Source: Sulfurifustis variabilis (lineage in GTDB: Bacteria; Pseudomonadota; Gammaproteobacteria; Acidiferrobacterales; Sulfurifustaceae). From it: a stretch of DNA of 64,000 nucleotides. How positions within the stretch are numbered: the stretch's first letter is position 1; every line of letters begins with the position of its first letter. The stretch spans positions 2,170,001 through 2,234,000 of the forward strand of contig NZ_AP014936.1 of NCBI RefSeq assembly GCF_002355415.1. Reading direction: 5' to 3'. The translations under genes and the position numbers were made by a program. Shown here piece after piece: positions 55,956-64,000 of this stretch. The notes under the pieces were generated by a model that was not told the origin of the DNA, did no database searches, and saw only the letters and a list, made by a program, of their open reading frames with translations.

Positions 55956-57029
55956 TTGGACGCGCCGTTCGAGCCCGCGTGGTGGTGCCGCGGCGCGCAC
56001 CTGCAGACGGTCTGGCCGACCTGCTTCCGTCGCACGCCGCGCCCGCCGCTCGCCCGCGAGCGACTCGAGCTTCCGGACGGCGACTTCCTCGACATCGACT
56101 GGGCGTTCCGCATGCCATCGGCGGGACGGCCGACCGTGCTGGTGCTGCACGGCCTCGCCGGTTCCTCGCGTTCGCCCTACGCGCGCGGTCTGCTCGCCGC
56201 CCTGGCACGCGAGGGCTGGAATGCCGGCCTCATGCACTTTCGCGGCTGCAGCGGCGAGCCCAATCGCCTTGCGCGCAGTTACCACTCGGGCGAAACCGGC
56301 GATCTCGAGCAGGTTGTCGCGGTGCTGCACGAGCGCGCGGGCGATACGCCGCTCGCGCTCGTCGGGATTTCGCTCGGCGGGAACGTGCTGCTCAAATGGC
56401 TCGGCGAGCGCGGCGCCTCCGCTCCGGTCCGGGCCGCCGTCGCGGTCTCCGTGCCGTTCGTGCTCGCGCGTGCCGCCGATCGTCTCGAAGTCGGCCCGTC
56501 TCGTTTGTACCAGTGGTACCTGCTGCGCTGCCTGCGTCGCTCGCTCGAGATCAAGCGCCGGCGGGTGAACGTGCCGCTCGCGGTCGAGAACCTCGCGCGA
56601 CTCAGACGTTTTCGCGATTTCGACGAGCACGTGACCGCGCCGCTGCACGGATTCCGCGGGGCCGAGCATTACTACGCGGCGGCAAGCTCGCGCCCGTTTC
56701 TCTCCCGGATCGCGGTACCGACGCTCATCATTCAGGCGCGCGACGATCCCTTCCTGTCGCCCGACGCGATCCCCGACGCCCGCGAGCTGCCCGACGGCGT
56801 GAAGCTCGAGCTGTACGCCAACGGCGGTCACGCCGGTTTCATCGCCGGCGGTTGGCCCTGGCGCGCGCGCTACTGGCTCGACGAGCGTGTTCCCGCCTAT
56901 CTTCGGGCACGCGTCGCGCCGAGCGGGGCTCGCCCCGCTTCGCCTAGCCCCGCCGACGCGCCGGCCGCGCGGTCGGAAGCGCGGTCAATGGATCGTCCGG
57001 CCACGGGTGCTTGGGATAGCGCCCCTTGA
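55956..57029 (+). CDS. YheT-like alpha/beta hydrolase
   Basis: 357 aa. N-terminal 'WCRGAHLQTVWPTCFRR' and 'LPDGDFLDIDWA' are typical of the YheT (UPF0017, ABHD1/3-like) family. Oxyanion 'VLVLHGLAGSSRSPYARGLL', nucleophile Ser in 'VGISLGGNVLLKWLGE' (about residue 145), Asp in 'IIQARDDPFLSP' and His in 'NGGHAGFI'. TTG start at 55956. The C-terminal 40 residues or so are low-complexity Pro/Ala/Arg and overlap the 3' end of hrpB by 86 bp (opposite strand). Substrate unknown, possibly lipids. Confidence 0.88.
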   Translation: MDAPFEPAWWCRGAHLQTVWPTCFRRTPRPPLARERLELPDGDFLDIDWAFRMPSAGRPTVLVLHGLAGSSRSPYARGLLAALAREGWNAGLMHFRGCSGEPNRLARSYHSGETGDLEQVVAVLHERAGDTPLALVGISLGGNVLLKWLGERGASAPVRAAVAVSVPFVLARAADRLEVGPSRLYQWYLLRCLRRSLEIKRRRVNVPLAVENLARLRRFRDFDEHVTAPLHGFRGAEHYYAAASSRPFLSRIAVPTLIIQARDDPFLSPDAIPDARELPDGVKLELYANGGHAGFIAGGWPWRARYWLDERVPAYLRARVAPSGARPASPSPADAPAARSEARSMDRPATGAWDSAP

Positions 57030-59433
57030 GCTCCTTGCGCACCTCGGGATAGGTGCGCTCCCAGAAACCTCGCAAGTCCTGCGTGACCTGAATCGGGCGC
57101 TGCGCCGGCGAGAGCAGGTGCAGCGTCACCGGCACCCTCCCCCCGGCCACGCGGGGCGTGTCCGTCTGACCGAACATCTCCTGCAGCTTGACCGCGAGCA
57201 CCGGTGATTCGCCGGCGCGGTACTGGAGCCGCACGCGGGAGCCGCTCGGCACGCGCACGTGGGTGGGCGCGTGCTCGTCGAGCCGCCGCGCCTGCGCGGG
57301 GTCGAGCAGCGTGTTCAGGATCGCCGTGAGATCGAGCCGCGCCAGATGCGCTCGCCGCGTGATCCCGTCGAGCCAGGGACCGAGCCAAGTCTCGAGACGG
57401 GCGGCGAGCGCCGCATCCGCGACGTCGGGCCAGCCCTCGTCCGGGAACCAGGCGCGCAGGGACAGGACGCGCGCCTGCCATTCGCGCGCTGCGCCGCTCC
57501 AGGGCAGCGCCCCGATCCCGAGGCGGCGGATGCCATCGAGCATGGCGCCCCTCACCTGTTCGCCGTCGGTGTCGGGCGTCGTCTTCGAGGCGAGCAGCAG
57601 GTCGCCGAGGCGCTCCTCCCGCCGCGCGAGAACGGACTCGCTGGCCTCGTCCCAGCCCACGACGTCCGCGACGCGGATGCTGTCGACTCGCATCCGACGC
57701 AATTCGGCGAGATCGACCGCGGCCGCCAGATGAATGACTCCCTCGGCTTCCCCGGCGTCGACCACCGGCGCCACCAGCCACGGCGGAGAGAGGCGCGACT
57801 CGTACGCGGGAAGGCGCGCTCCGCGGCCGCTGGCAAGCAGGTACCGCGGCTCTCCCGGCGCCCGTTGCATGCCGATCCGGTCCGGATACGCGAGCGCGAG
57901 CAGCAGGCCCGCGTCGTGGGGACCGCGATCCGGTTTTGCGTGCAGCGCGTGACGGAACTGTGCCGCCGCCTGAACCGCGCGGGCGCACGCGCCCGGATCG
58001 GCGCCGTGATTCCGGGCGCCCCGGTGACCCTCGCGCCGCGCCGCTTCGAGCGCCTCGAGTCGCGGGATCAGGTCGACGGTCCGGCGCGTGCCGGCGTAGA
58101 CATCGCGCTCGCTCACGAGCGCCGCGAGGTCGCAGGCGAGGTACGCGGCGCCCCGTTCCGCGGCGACGCGCAGCATGTGGGCGAGTCGGGGATGCACCGG
58201 GAGATCTGCCATGGCGCGGCCGCTCGCCGTGATCGCGCCTGCCTCGTCGATGGCCCCGAGCATGGCGAGCAGGCCGCGGGCCTGGGCGAGCGCCGCGGGC
58301 GGCGGCGAATCGAGCCAGGTGAGCGCGGCGGGGTCGGTGCCCCAGGCGGCGAGCTCGAGCGCAAACGACGCGAGATCCGCGGACTTGATCTCGGGCGTCG
58401 GTTGCGCCGCGAGACCGCGGTGCGTGCTCTCCGTCCAGAGACGATAACAGACACCGGGACCCAGCCGGCCGGCGCGCCCGGCCCTCTGATCGGCAGAGGC
58501 GCGCGAGATGCGCGCCGTGACGAGGCGCGTCAGGCCGCTGCGCGGATCGAACTCCGGCACCCGCGCGTACCCCGAATCGACCACGACCCGCACACCCTCG
58601 ATGGTCAGGCTCGTCTCCGCGATCGGTGTCGCGAGCACCACCTTGCGGTGCGCGCCGCCCGGCCGGAGCGCGCGCGCCTGGTCCTCCCACGACAGGTCGC
58701 CGTAAAGCGGCAGCACGTCCGCTTCGCCGGTCGTGCCCAACAGCTCCCGGGCGCGGCGAATCTCTCCGGCGCCGGGCAGGAATGCAAGCACGTCGCCCTC
58801 GTCGCGCGCGAGCGCCGCGCGTACCGCCGTCGCGACGCGTTCGGCGAGCGGCGCCTCGGGCTCGCGCGGCAAATAGTGAATCGCGACCGGATGCGCCCTG
58901 CCCGCGCTCTCCACCAGCGGCGCCTCGAGCACCCGCGCGATGCCCTGTCCGTCGAGTGTCGCGGACATGACGAGAATCTTCAGGTCCGGCCGCAGCAGGC
59001 GCTGGCTGTCGCGCGCGAGGGCGAGCGCCAGGTCGGTGTGGAGGTGACGCTCGTGAAACTCGTCGAAGATAACGAGCCCGGCGTCTTCGAGGCCCGGATC
59101 GCTCTGGAGGCGGCGGGTGAGTATGCCTTCGGTCAGGACTTCGATGCGCGTGCGAGGCCCGATCCGGGACTCGAAGCGCACGCGATATCCGACCGTCTGG
59201 CCGATCGGCTCTCCGCGAAGCTCGCTCATGCGGGCCGCGGCGGCGCGCGCGGCCAGCCGGCGGGGCTCGAGCACGAGGATCCGGCGGCCGGCGAGCCAGG
59301 GCGCATCGAGCAGCGCCAGCGGCACGAGCGTCGTCTTGCCCGCCCCGGGCGGCGCCTGCAGCACGACGGCCGGCCGCCGGGCGAGCGCGTCGCCCAGCGC
59401 GGGCAGGACTTCCGAGATGGGCAGATCGTTCAT
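56944..59433 (-). CDS. hrpB: ATP-dependent RNA helicase-like protein HrpB
   Basis: 829 aa, DEAH-box (DExH) family. Walker A 'LQAPPGAGKTTLVPLALL', 'LEPRRLAARAAAARMS', box 'VIFDEFHERHLHTDLALAL', 'VMSATLDG', then motifs V/VI 'ATPIAETSLTIEGVRVVVDSGY' and 'QRAGRAGRLGPGVCYRLW'. The long C-terminal HrpB-specific region is present. Cellular role is poorly known. Confidence 0.95.
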   Translation of the reverse strand: MNDLPISEVLPALGDALARRPAVVLQAPPGAGKTTLVPLALLDAPWLAGRRILVLEPRRLAARAAAARMSELRGEPIGQTVGYRVRFESRIGPRTRIEVLTEGILTRRLQSDPGLEDAGLVIFDEFHERHLHTDLALALARDSQRLLRPDLKILVMSATLDGQGIARVLEAPLVESAGRAHPVAIHYLPREPEAPLAERVATAVRAALARDEGDVLAFLPGAGEIRRARELLGTTGEADVLPLYGDLSWEDQARALRPGGAHRKVVLATPIAETSLTIEGVRVVVDSGYARVPEFDPRSGLTRLVTARISRASADQRAGRAGRLGPGVCYRLWTESTHRGLAAQPTPEIKSADLASFALELAAWGTDPAALTWLDSPPPAALAQARGLLAMLGAIDEAGAITASGRAMADLPVHPRLAHMLRVAAERGAAYLACDLAALVSERDVYAGTRRTVDLIPRLEALEAARREGHRGARNHGADPGACARAVQAAAQFRHALHAKPDRGPHDAGLLLALAYPDRIGMQRAPGEPRYLLASGRGARLPAYESRLSPPWLVAPVVDAGEAEGVIHLAAAVDLAELRRMRVDSIRVADVVGWDEASESVLARREERLGDLLLASKTTPDTDGEQVRGAMLDGIRRLGIGALPWSGAAREWQARVLSLRAWFPDEGWPDVADAALAARLETWLGPWLDGITRRAHLARLDLTAILNTLLDPAQARRLDEHAPTHVRVPSGSRVRLQYRAGESPVLAVKLQEMFGQTDTPRVAGGRVPVTLHLLSPAQRPIQVTQDLRGFWERTYPEVRKELKGRYPKHPWPDDPLTALPTARPARRRG

Positions 59434-59527
59434 CGCGATGGCGCGCCGGGCTTCCGGGCGCGAAGGGGAGTCAGTACCATTCCGGTTCTTTTCGGCGTCG
59501 ATCTTAACAGATCAGGAAGGCCCGACC

Positions 59528-59719
59528 GTGCGGGACCCGGAGTCGCCTCGCCGCCAGTGCGGCGCAAGCATCCTCATCGAGGCGGAGCAGAACGACATGG
59601 CGCAGCGCTTCGGCCCGCTCGATCCGTCGCCGTCGCACGGGAAGGACACGGACGGCAACCTGTGCGGGCTACGTCGCGACCTCGCGCGCCTGCGGGTCGA
59701 GCTCCGCAAGACCGCGTAG
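59528..59719 (+). CDS. Possible small protein (63 aa), doubtful
   Basis: GTG at 59528, in the 301-bp gap between hrpB and the next hydrolase; a shorter version would start at ATG 59597. It contains 'GASILIEAEQNDMAQRF' and a basic end 'LRRDLARLRVELRKTA'. No family, no clear ribosome site. If not coding, the gap holds the divergent promoters only. Confidence 0.3.
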   Translation: MRDPESPRRQCGASILIEAEQNDMAQRFGPLDPSPSHGKDTDGNLCGLRRDLARLRVELRKTA

Positions 59720-59734
59720 CCACGGTCCGCCGAC

Positions 59735-60631
59735 ATGGACATGTCCAAGGCATGCGTGCTGCCCGACGGCGCGGTGCTCCACTACCGTGTCTGGCGGGCC
59801 GCACGGTCGCGGGGGCGGGTCGTGCTGCTCCACGGGCTCGCGAGCAACCTCACGCGCTGGTCGGAGTTCGTCGAGCACACGTGTCTGAAGGACCGGTGGG
59901 ATCTGCTTCGTCCCGACCTGCGCGGCCACGGCGGCTCGTTCACGCGGGGCCGCCTGAGCATGGAAATCTGGAGCGACGACCTGCGCGCGCTGCTCGACGC
60001 CGAAGGATGCGAGCGCGCGGTGTTCGTCGGACACAGTCTCGGCGCGCACGTGGCGCTGCACTTCGCCGCGCGGCATCGGGAAAGCGTGCTCGGTCTCGCA
60101 TTGATCGACCCGGCGTTTCCGGAGGCGTTGCGCGGCAGAATGCGCTGGCTGCGTCCGTTCGCACCGGCACTGCGCGCCGCCGGCGCGCTCCTCGGGTTTC
60201 TCAACCGCCTCGGACTGCGGCGCAAGGTCCTCCCGCAGCGCGACCTGCGCGCACTGGACGAGCGCGTGCGCGCGGATCTGCTCGCGCACGGGCGCACGGA
60301 GGATTTCATCCGCCGCTACTCCTCCGTCCGCGCCGATCTCAAGTACTTTCCGCCCGCGCACTACCTGACCGAGCTCGCGGAGATGCTGAGACCCCTGCCG
60401 TCCCTTGCCGGTCTCGATCTGCCCGCGCTCGTCCTGTTGTCGAAGGGGCTCACCTACACCGACCCGGAGCGGACGAGGCGTCTCCTGGCCGGCGCACCGC
60501 TCGTGGAGAGTGTCACGGTGGACGCGTTCCACTGGCCGCTGACCGAGAGCCCGGCGGCCGTGCGCGGGGAGATCGAGGCGTGGACGGAGCGCCGCTTTTC
60601 CGACCGGGCTCAGTCCACGACGCCCGCATAG
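59735..60631 (+). CDS. Alpha/beta-fold hydrolase
   Basis: 298 aa. 'VVLLHGLASNLTRWSEF' with the oxyanion His-Gly, 'RPDLRGHGGS', nucleophile Ser in 'VFVGHSLGAHVALHFA' (about residue 98) and a C-terminal 'VTVDAFHWPLTES' with the catalytic His. Substrate unknown. Ends 22 bp inside the 3' end of the convergent reductase gene. Confidence 0.88.
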   Translation: MDMSKACVLPDGAVLHYRVWRAARSRGRVVLLHGLASNLTRWSEFVEHTCLKDRWDLLRPDLRGHGGSFTRGRLSMEIWSDDLRALLDAEGCERAVFVGHSLGAHVALHFAARHRESVLGLALIDPAFPEALRGRMRWLRPFAPALRAAGALLGFLNRLGLRRKVLPQRDLRALDERVRADLLAHGRTEDFIRRYSSVRADLKYFPPAHYLTELAEMLRPLPSLAGLDLPALVLLSKGLTYTDPERTRRLLAGAPLVESVTVDAFHWPLTESPAAVRGEIEAWTERRFSDRAQSTTPA

Positions 60632-62058
60632 AGTTGCGATGGCGCGAGACCGCGGGCGATAAGCTCGGGAGCGACGGCTTCCAGAAACCAGGCGGGGCCG
60701 GCGACATAGGCGTCGTAGGCGGCAAGCGCCGCCGCTTCCGTGCCGAGCGAGGCGAGCCATTTTCGCACGCCGGGGCCCGGCGCGCCGGAGGGAACGGCAG
60801 GCGTATAGGTGAAATTGTCGAAGGCGTCGGCCCAGGCGCGGCAGAGGTTGTGCAGGTAATGGCCGCCCTCCGTCCGGACACCCCACCACAGGTGCATCGC
60901 CTCCGCCGCATCGAGGGCCATCGCCTGCTCGATCAGTCCCTTGACCGGCGCAAAGCCGGTGTCCCAGGCGAGGAACAGAACCGGATTCGCCGATTCGGCG
61001 CGCAGCACGAATCGTCCCTCGGGACCGACGACGGAGACGACGTCGCCGTAGCGCAGTCCGTCGAACAGGTGCGCCGAGAACGCGTCGGTGCCCCGGCGCA
61101 CGTGGAACTGCAGACCGCCCTCTTCGCACGGGCAGCTCGCTATCGGATAGTCGCGGATCAGCCGTTCACCCAGGGCCAGCGTGACCGACTGCCCCGCCAG
61201 GAACCGCAGCCGGTTGGCCGGCGCCGTCTGGAGACCCAGCAGCATCACGTCCTCGGCGACGCGTTTCATCGACCTCACCCAGCCGACGAGATGCTGGCGC
61301 TCGATGTCGGCCGGACCGCGCGCCTCCGGCGACTCCAGCACGACGTCGGTCACGGCGGTGTGCAGGCAGAGTCGAACGCCATCCCGGCCTTCCGGGCGGG
61401 ACGCGTCCGCCCCGCCGTCCACGGCCCGCACGTCGCCGGCGACGACGCGCGCGCGGCAGCGGCCGCAGCTCCCGTCGGTGCACCCGTAGGGGAGCGCGAG
61501 CCCCGTACGGAGCGCGGCGGCGAGGATGGATTCGTTGCCCTCGACGAAGAACTCGTGACCGCTGGGCTGCACGCGCACGTGGGCCGCAATGATGCGGAGG
61601 ACCCCGTCCTCGACCGCCAGCGGCGCGACCGCCGGCGCCCCCGCGCGCAGCTCGCGGCGCAGCCATGCGTGCAGCTCCGCGGCCGCCGCGTCCGCGCCGC
61701 TCGCCCGCTCGCGCAGACGCTGTTCGAGCACGTCGACCAGGCTCCGGTAGCGGGAGAGCTGCGCGCGCAGCTCCGCCTGCTCCCGGCTCAGCGCCGTCAC
61801 GCGCGCGGCGAGCACCGAGGCGTCGGGCAGGACGCGCTCGCGCACGCGCCGGGTGTACGCCTCGTCCTTGATGCGGGCGAAGCGCTCGAAGACGCTGTTA
61901 TCTTCGAGCCTCGCCTCGGGATACAGGCGCAACAGGTCGTCGGAGCGGACGAGCCCTTCGAAGGTCGCCAGTTCACCGGTCTTGATGCGCTTTTGCAGCG
62001 CGCCGCGGGGAACGCCGACGAGCCGGGCGGCGCGGGTCAAGGTGAGAAATCGGTCCAT
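60610..62058 (-). CDS. Fusion protein: HTH-like domain, coiled coil, [2Fe-2S] ferredoxin, flavin/NAD(P)H reductase
   Basis: 482 aa. Residues about 1-50 resemble a MerR/excisionase-type helix-turn-helix ('LTRAARLVGVPRGALQKRIKTGELATFEG'). Residues about 80-120 form a coiled coil ('ARVTALSREQAELRAQLSRYRSLVDVLEQRL'). A plant-type [2Fe-2S] domain has ligands in 'YGCTDGSCGRCRARV' (Cys near 191, 196, 199) and 'RLCLHTAV' (near 232). The rest is a ferredoxin-NADP-reductase fold: FAD site 'RDYPIASCP', then 'PVLFLAWDTGFAPVKGLIEQA' and terminal 'AYVAGPAWFLEAVAPEL'. The reductase half resembles CDP-glucoseen reductase/oxygenase reductases. Whether the N-terminus binds DNA is unproven. Confidence 0.85.
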   Translation of the reverse strand: MDRFLTLTRAARLVGVPRGALQKRIKTGELATFEGLVRSDDLLRLYPEARLEDNSVFERFARIKDEAYTRRVRERVLPDASVLAARVTALSREQAELRAQLSRYRSLVDVLEQRLRERASGADAAAAELHAWLRRELRAGAPAVAPLAVEDGVLRIIAAHVRVQPSGHEFFVEGNESILAAALRTGLALPYGCTDGSCGRCRARVVAGDVRAVDGGADASRPEGRDGVRLCLHTAVTDVVLESPEARGPADIERQHLVGWVRSMKRVAEDVMLLGLQTAPANRLRFLAGQSVTLALGERLIRDYPIASCPCEEGGLQFHVRRGTDAFSAHLFDGLRYGDVVSVVGPEGRFVLRAESANPVLFLAWDTGFAPVKGLIEQAMALDAAEAMHLWWGVRTEGGHYLHNLCRAWADAFDNFTYTPAVPSGAPGPGVRKWLASLGTEAAALAAYDAYVAGPAWFLEAVAPELIARGLAPSQLYAGVVD

Positions 62059-62145
62059 TTTCGATAGCCGGCGCCCGAGGGGGCGGGCCTCGACGATAAC
62101 TCCGGGTCCGCGGTCGGTCCAGACGACCGCGCGCCCGGCTGCCCG

Positions 62146-64000
62146 TCAGCCCCGGCCCGGCTCCTCGCCCGATCGGGACGCGCGCGCCGCCAGCGGCCGG
62201 ACGTCGCGCAGACGGCGCAGCCGATCCGAGCGGAAGAAACCGGGATCGGGCAGGGCCTCGGCCGGCCGGGCGATGAAGTAGCCCTGCGCGAAATCCGCAC
62301 CGATGTCCGATAACAGCTGGAACGTACGCCGATCCTCGACCGACTCGGCGATGGTCTGCTTCCCGAGCGCCTGCGCGATCTGGACGATGGATCGCACCAT
62401 GACCTGATCCAGAGCGTCGGCCGATGCCTTCTCGACGAAGGCACCCGATATCTTGATGAACGAGACCGGCAGGTGCTTGAGATAATTCAGCGAGCTGAAC
62501 CCCGAACCGAAGTCGTCGAGCGCGAACCGGCAGCCGAGCCGGCCGAGGTCTTCCATCACCCGCCGCGCCTGCTCCACGTGGCGCACGGCCACCTGCTCGG
62601 TGATCTCGAACACGAGCGCGGCGCCGGGAACGCGCTGCTGCTTGAGATTGTCGGCGACGACGCGCAGCAGCGCCTCGCCGTCGTCGAACGCCTGGCCCGA
62701 GAGGTTCACGAAGAAGGTGGCCTCGCGCCCGGTCGCGCGCAGGCCCGCGTGCATGGCGCAGGCCTGCCGGATCACCCAGTGGTCGAGCTCGAGGAGCATG
62801 CCGAAGCGGTTGGCGAGCGGCAGGAACGCCGAGGGCGCCATCAGCTCCCCGTCGGCGCCCGCGAGCCGCAGCAGCAGCTCGTAGCGCTCGCCGCTCGCGT
62901 CGTTCAGGCTCACGATGGGCTGTGAGACCAGCTTGAGCGAGTTGTCGCGGATGGCGCCCGCCAGCTGATCCGACCATTCCGGCTCGTGCTGCCGCCGCTC
63001 GCCCTGCGCCTCGTCCGGCTCATCGATCCAGTAGCGGTTGCCGCCGCGCGCCTTGGCCTGCTCGCACGCCGTCTGAGCCCGGTCGAGCGCCTGCTCGATC
63101 GAGCGCGTGCCGTCGAGAACGGCGATGCCGATGCTCGCCGCGATGCCGAACGATTCCTCGCGCTCCACGAAGTGGAAGTCCTGGATGACCTGATTGATCG
63201 AGCGCGCGACCTTGATGGCGCCTTCGCGATTGACCCGGCGCACGAGCGCGACGAACTCGTCGCCGCCGACGCGCGCGAGCAGGTCGTTCTCGCGAATGTG
63301 CGCGCGCAGGATGCCGGCGATCTGCCCCAGCAACCGGTCTCCCGCGCCGTGGCCCAGCGCGTCGTTGATCCGCCTGAAACCGTCGAGATCGATGTACAGC
63401 ACCGCGTGCGCCCCACCCTCCCTGCCCAGTCGCCCGCGCTCGAGCTCGAGCTGGCGCCCGAGGTAGCGTCGATTCGCGAGCCCGGTCAGGGAATCGCACT
63501 CCGCGCGCCGGAGCGCCTGCTCGCGCTGCCGCAGCAGGCCGATCGTCGCGCTCAGCGCCTCGCGAATGGCCGCGATCTCGCGGTCGCCGCCGTCGCCCAT
63601 GTGCACCTCGGTCTCGCCGCGCGCCAGCCGCGCGAGCGGCTCCTGGAGGGCGATAAGGGGGGCAAGCGCCTTGCGGATCATGTGTCGGCCCATGAACAGC
63701 GCGAGGAGGAAAACGGCGGCCAGCGCGACGCTGCCCGCGATCAGGCTCTTGAGGAACGCCGCGCGCTCGTGCCCGGGATCGAGGCCGAAGTCGATGTAGC
63801 CGATCACCCGGACGGCCTCGGCACGCGCACCCTGCTGCAGATCCCGCAGCCCGACGGCCGGGAGCGCGCGGATGCGAACCGGCGCGATGATCCGCACGAT
63901 GCCGACATGGTTTCCGGCCCCCTGCACGAGGAAGGGTGCGTCCTGGGTCGCGACCTCGTTCGCCGCCTGCGTTTCTTCGGGCGTCAGCTCCGCGGGCGCG
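62146..64000 (-). CDS. GGDEF-EAL membrane protein, 5' end cut by the window
   Basis: The frame is open to the right edge, so the N-terminus is missing; the GTG at 63927 is probably internal. One transmembrane helix ('LIAGSVALAAVFLLALFMG') precedes a HAMP-like linker. The GGDEF domain is intact ('DSLTGLANRRYL', 'RVGGDEFVALVRR'). The EAL domain has 'YELLLRLAG' in place of EALLR, but keeps 'FEITEQV', 'LDDFGSGFSSLNYL', 'IKISGAFV' and 'IAESVED'. It could make, degrade or sense cyclic di-GMP. The visible upstream part is probably the end of a periplasmic sensor domain. Confidence 0.92.
   Translation of the reverse strand, partial: APAELTPEETQAANEVATQDAPFLVQGAGNHVGIVRIIAPVRIRALPAVGLRDLQQGARAEAVRVIGYIDFGLDPGHERAAFLKSLIAGSVALAAVFLLALFMGRHMIRKALAPLIALQEPLARLARGETEVHMGDGGDREIAAIREALSATIGLLRQREQALRRAECDSLTGLANRRYLGRQLELERGRLGREGGAHAVLYIDLDGFRRINDALGHGAGDRLLGQIAGILRAHIRENDLLARVGGDEFVALVRRVNREGAIKVARSINQVIQDFHFVEREESFGIAASIGIAVLDGTRSIEQALDRAQTACEQAKARGGNRYWIDEPDEAQGERRQHEPEWSDQLAGAIRDNSLKLVSQPIVSLNDASGERYELLLRLAGADGELMAPSAFLPLANRFGMLLELDHWVIRQACAMHAGLRATGREATFFVNLSGQAFDDGEALLRVVADNLKQQRVPGAALVFEITEQVAVRHVEQARRVMEDLGRLGCRFALDDFGSGFSSLNYLKHLPVSFIKISGAFVEKASADALDQVMVRSIVQIAQALGKQTIAESVEDRRTFQLLSDIGADFAQGYFIARPAEALPDPGFFRSDRLRRLRDVRPLAARASRSGEEPGRG

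Noticed and set aside
59512-59748. Minus-strand small ORFs in the hrpB-hydrolase gap
   Set aside because: They overlap the start of the hydrolase gene and are Arg/Ser-rich shadows with no start context.
57259-62067. Very long plus-strand open frame (about 1600 codons)
   Set aside because: It runs antisense to hrpB and the ferredoxin reductase. The translation is Arg/Ala/Gly/Pro-rich without domains; GC-rich DNA opens frames opposite real genes.

Overview
The window is a GC-rich (about two thirds G+C by eye), gene-dense stretch of bacterial chromosome. Many genes overlap by ATGA or GTGA, and GTG or TTG starts are common. Gene orders such as queA-tgt-yajC-secD-secF, glyA-nrdR-ribD-ribE...ribBA-ribH-nusB-thiL, pcnB-folK-dNK-panB-panC-panD and dksA followed by pyrC and uppP point to a gammaproteobacterium. 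A CbbY-type phosphatase, a SulP anion transporter and a GH57-based glycogen pathway fit a chemolithoautotrophic sulfur-oxidiser-like lineage (for example Acidiferrobacterales or Ectothiorhodospiraceae), but that placement is inference. I see no prophage, IS element or CRISPR array.

Layout. 1-8.4 kb: transporters (SLC13/RCK permease cut by the window edge, SulP), a CBS-domain CorB/HlyC-like protein, superoxide dismutase, and a DUF898 membrane protein coupled to an M48 protease. 8.5-20.4 kb, mostly minus strand: a housekeeping run comprising tsaB, DUF1499, a small membrane protein, HIT hydrolase, purT, thiL, nusB, the riboflavin genes (ribH, ribBA, ribE, ribD), nrdR and glyA. The run is interrupted by an opposite-strand pair, a membrane Ser/Thr kinase plus a lipoprotein. 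20.4-26 kb: secF, secD, yajC, tgt and queA (protein export and queuosine). 26.2-39.6 kb: a glycogen/glucan block with glgP, a GH57 amylase-like enzyme, divergent glgC/glgA, a DUF4912 protein, a GH57 branching enzyme, two membrane proteins and glucokinase. It has GH57 enzymes and no GlgB or GlgX of the GH13 type.

39.6-44.7 kb: tRNA-Leu(CAA), a tightly overlapping pantothenate/folate operon (pcnB, folK, deoxynucleoside kinase, panB, panC, panD, transcribed in that order) and tRNA-Glu(CTC). 45-51.5 kb: CnoX-like thioredoxin-TPR protein, ankyrin membrane protein, carboxylesterase, QueD, rhodanese, a host-attachment-family protein, an aminotransferase and CbbY. 51.6-64 kb: dksA, dihydroorotase, UppP, a response regulator with a degenerate GGDEF domain, two hydrolases, HrpB helicase, an unusual HTH-ferredoxin-reductase fusion, and a GGDEF-EAL protein cut by the right edge.

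The least ordinary signal is non-coding. A 72-bp double-hairpin element occurs twice (30614-30685 and 44771-44842), with compensatory changes in one stem. In both places it lies between direct duplications of 60-70 bp of the local host sequence. At one site this doubles the start region of the GH57 gene and creates an overlapping leader ORF. At the other it doubles the 3' end of tRNA-Glu. A separate AT-rich 90-bp palindrome lies between the convergent glgP and GH57 genes.
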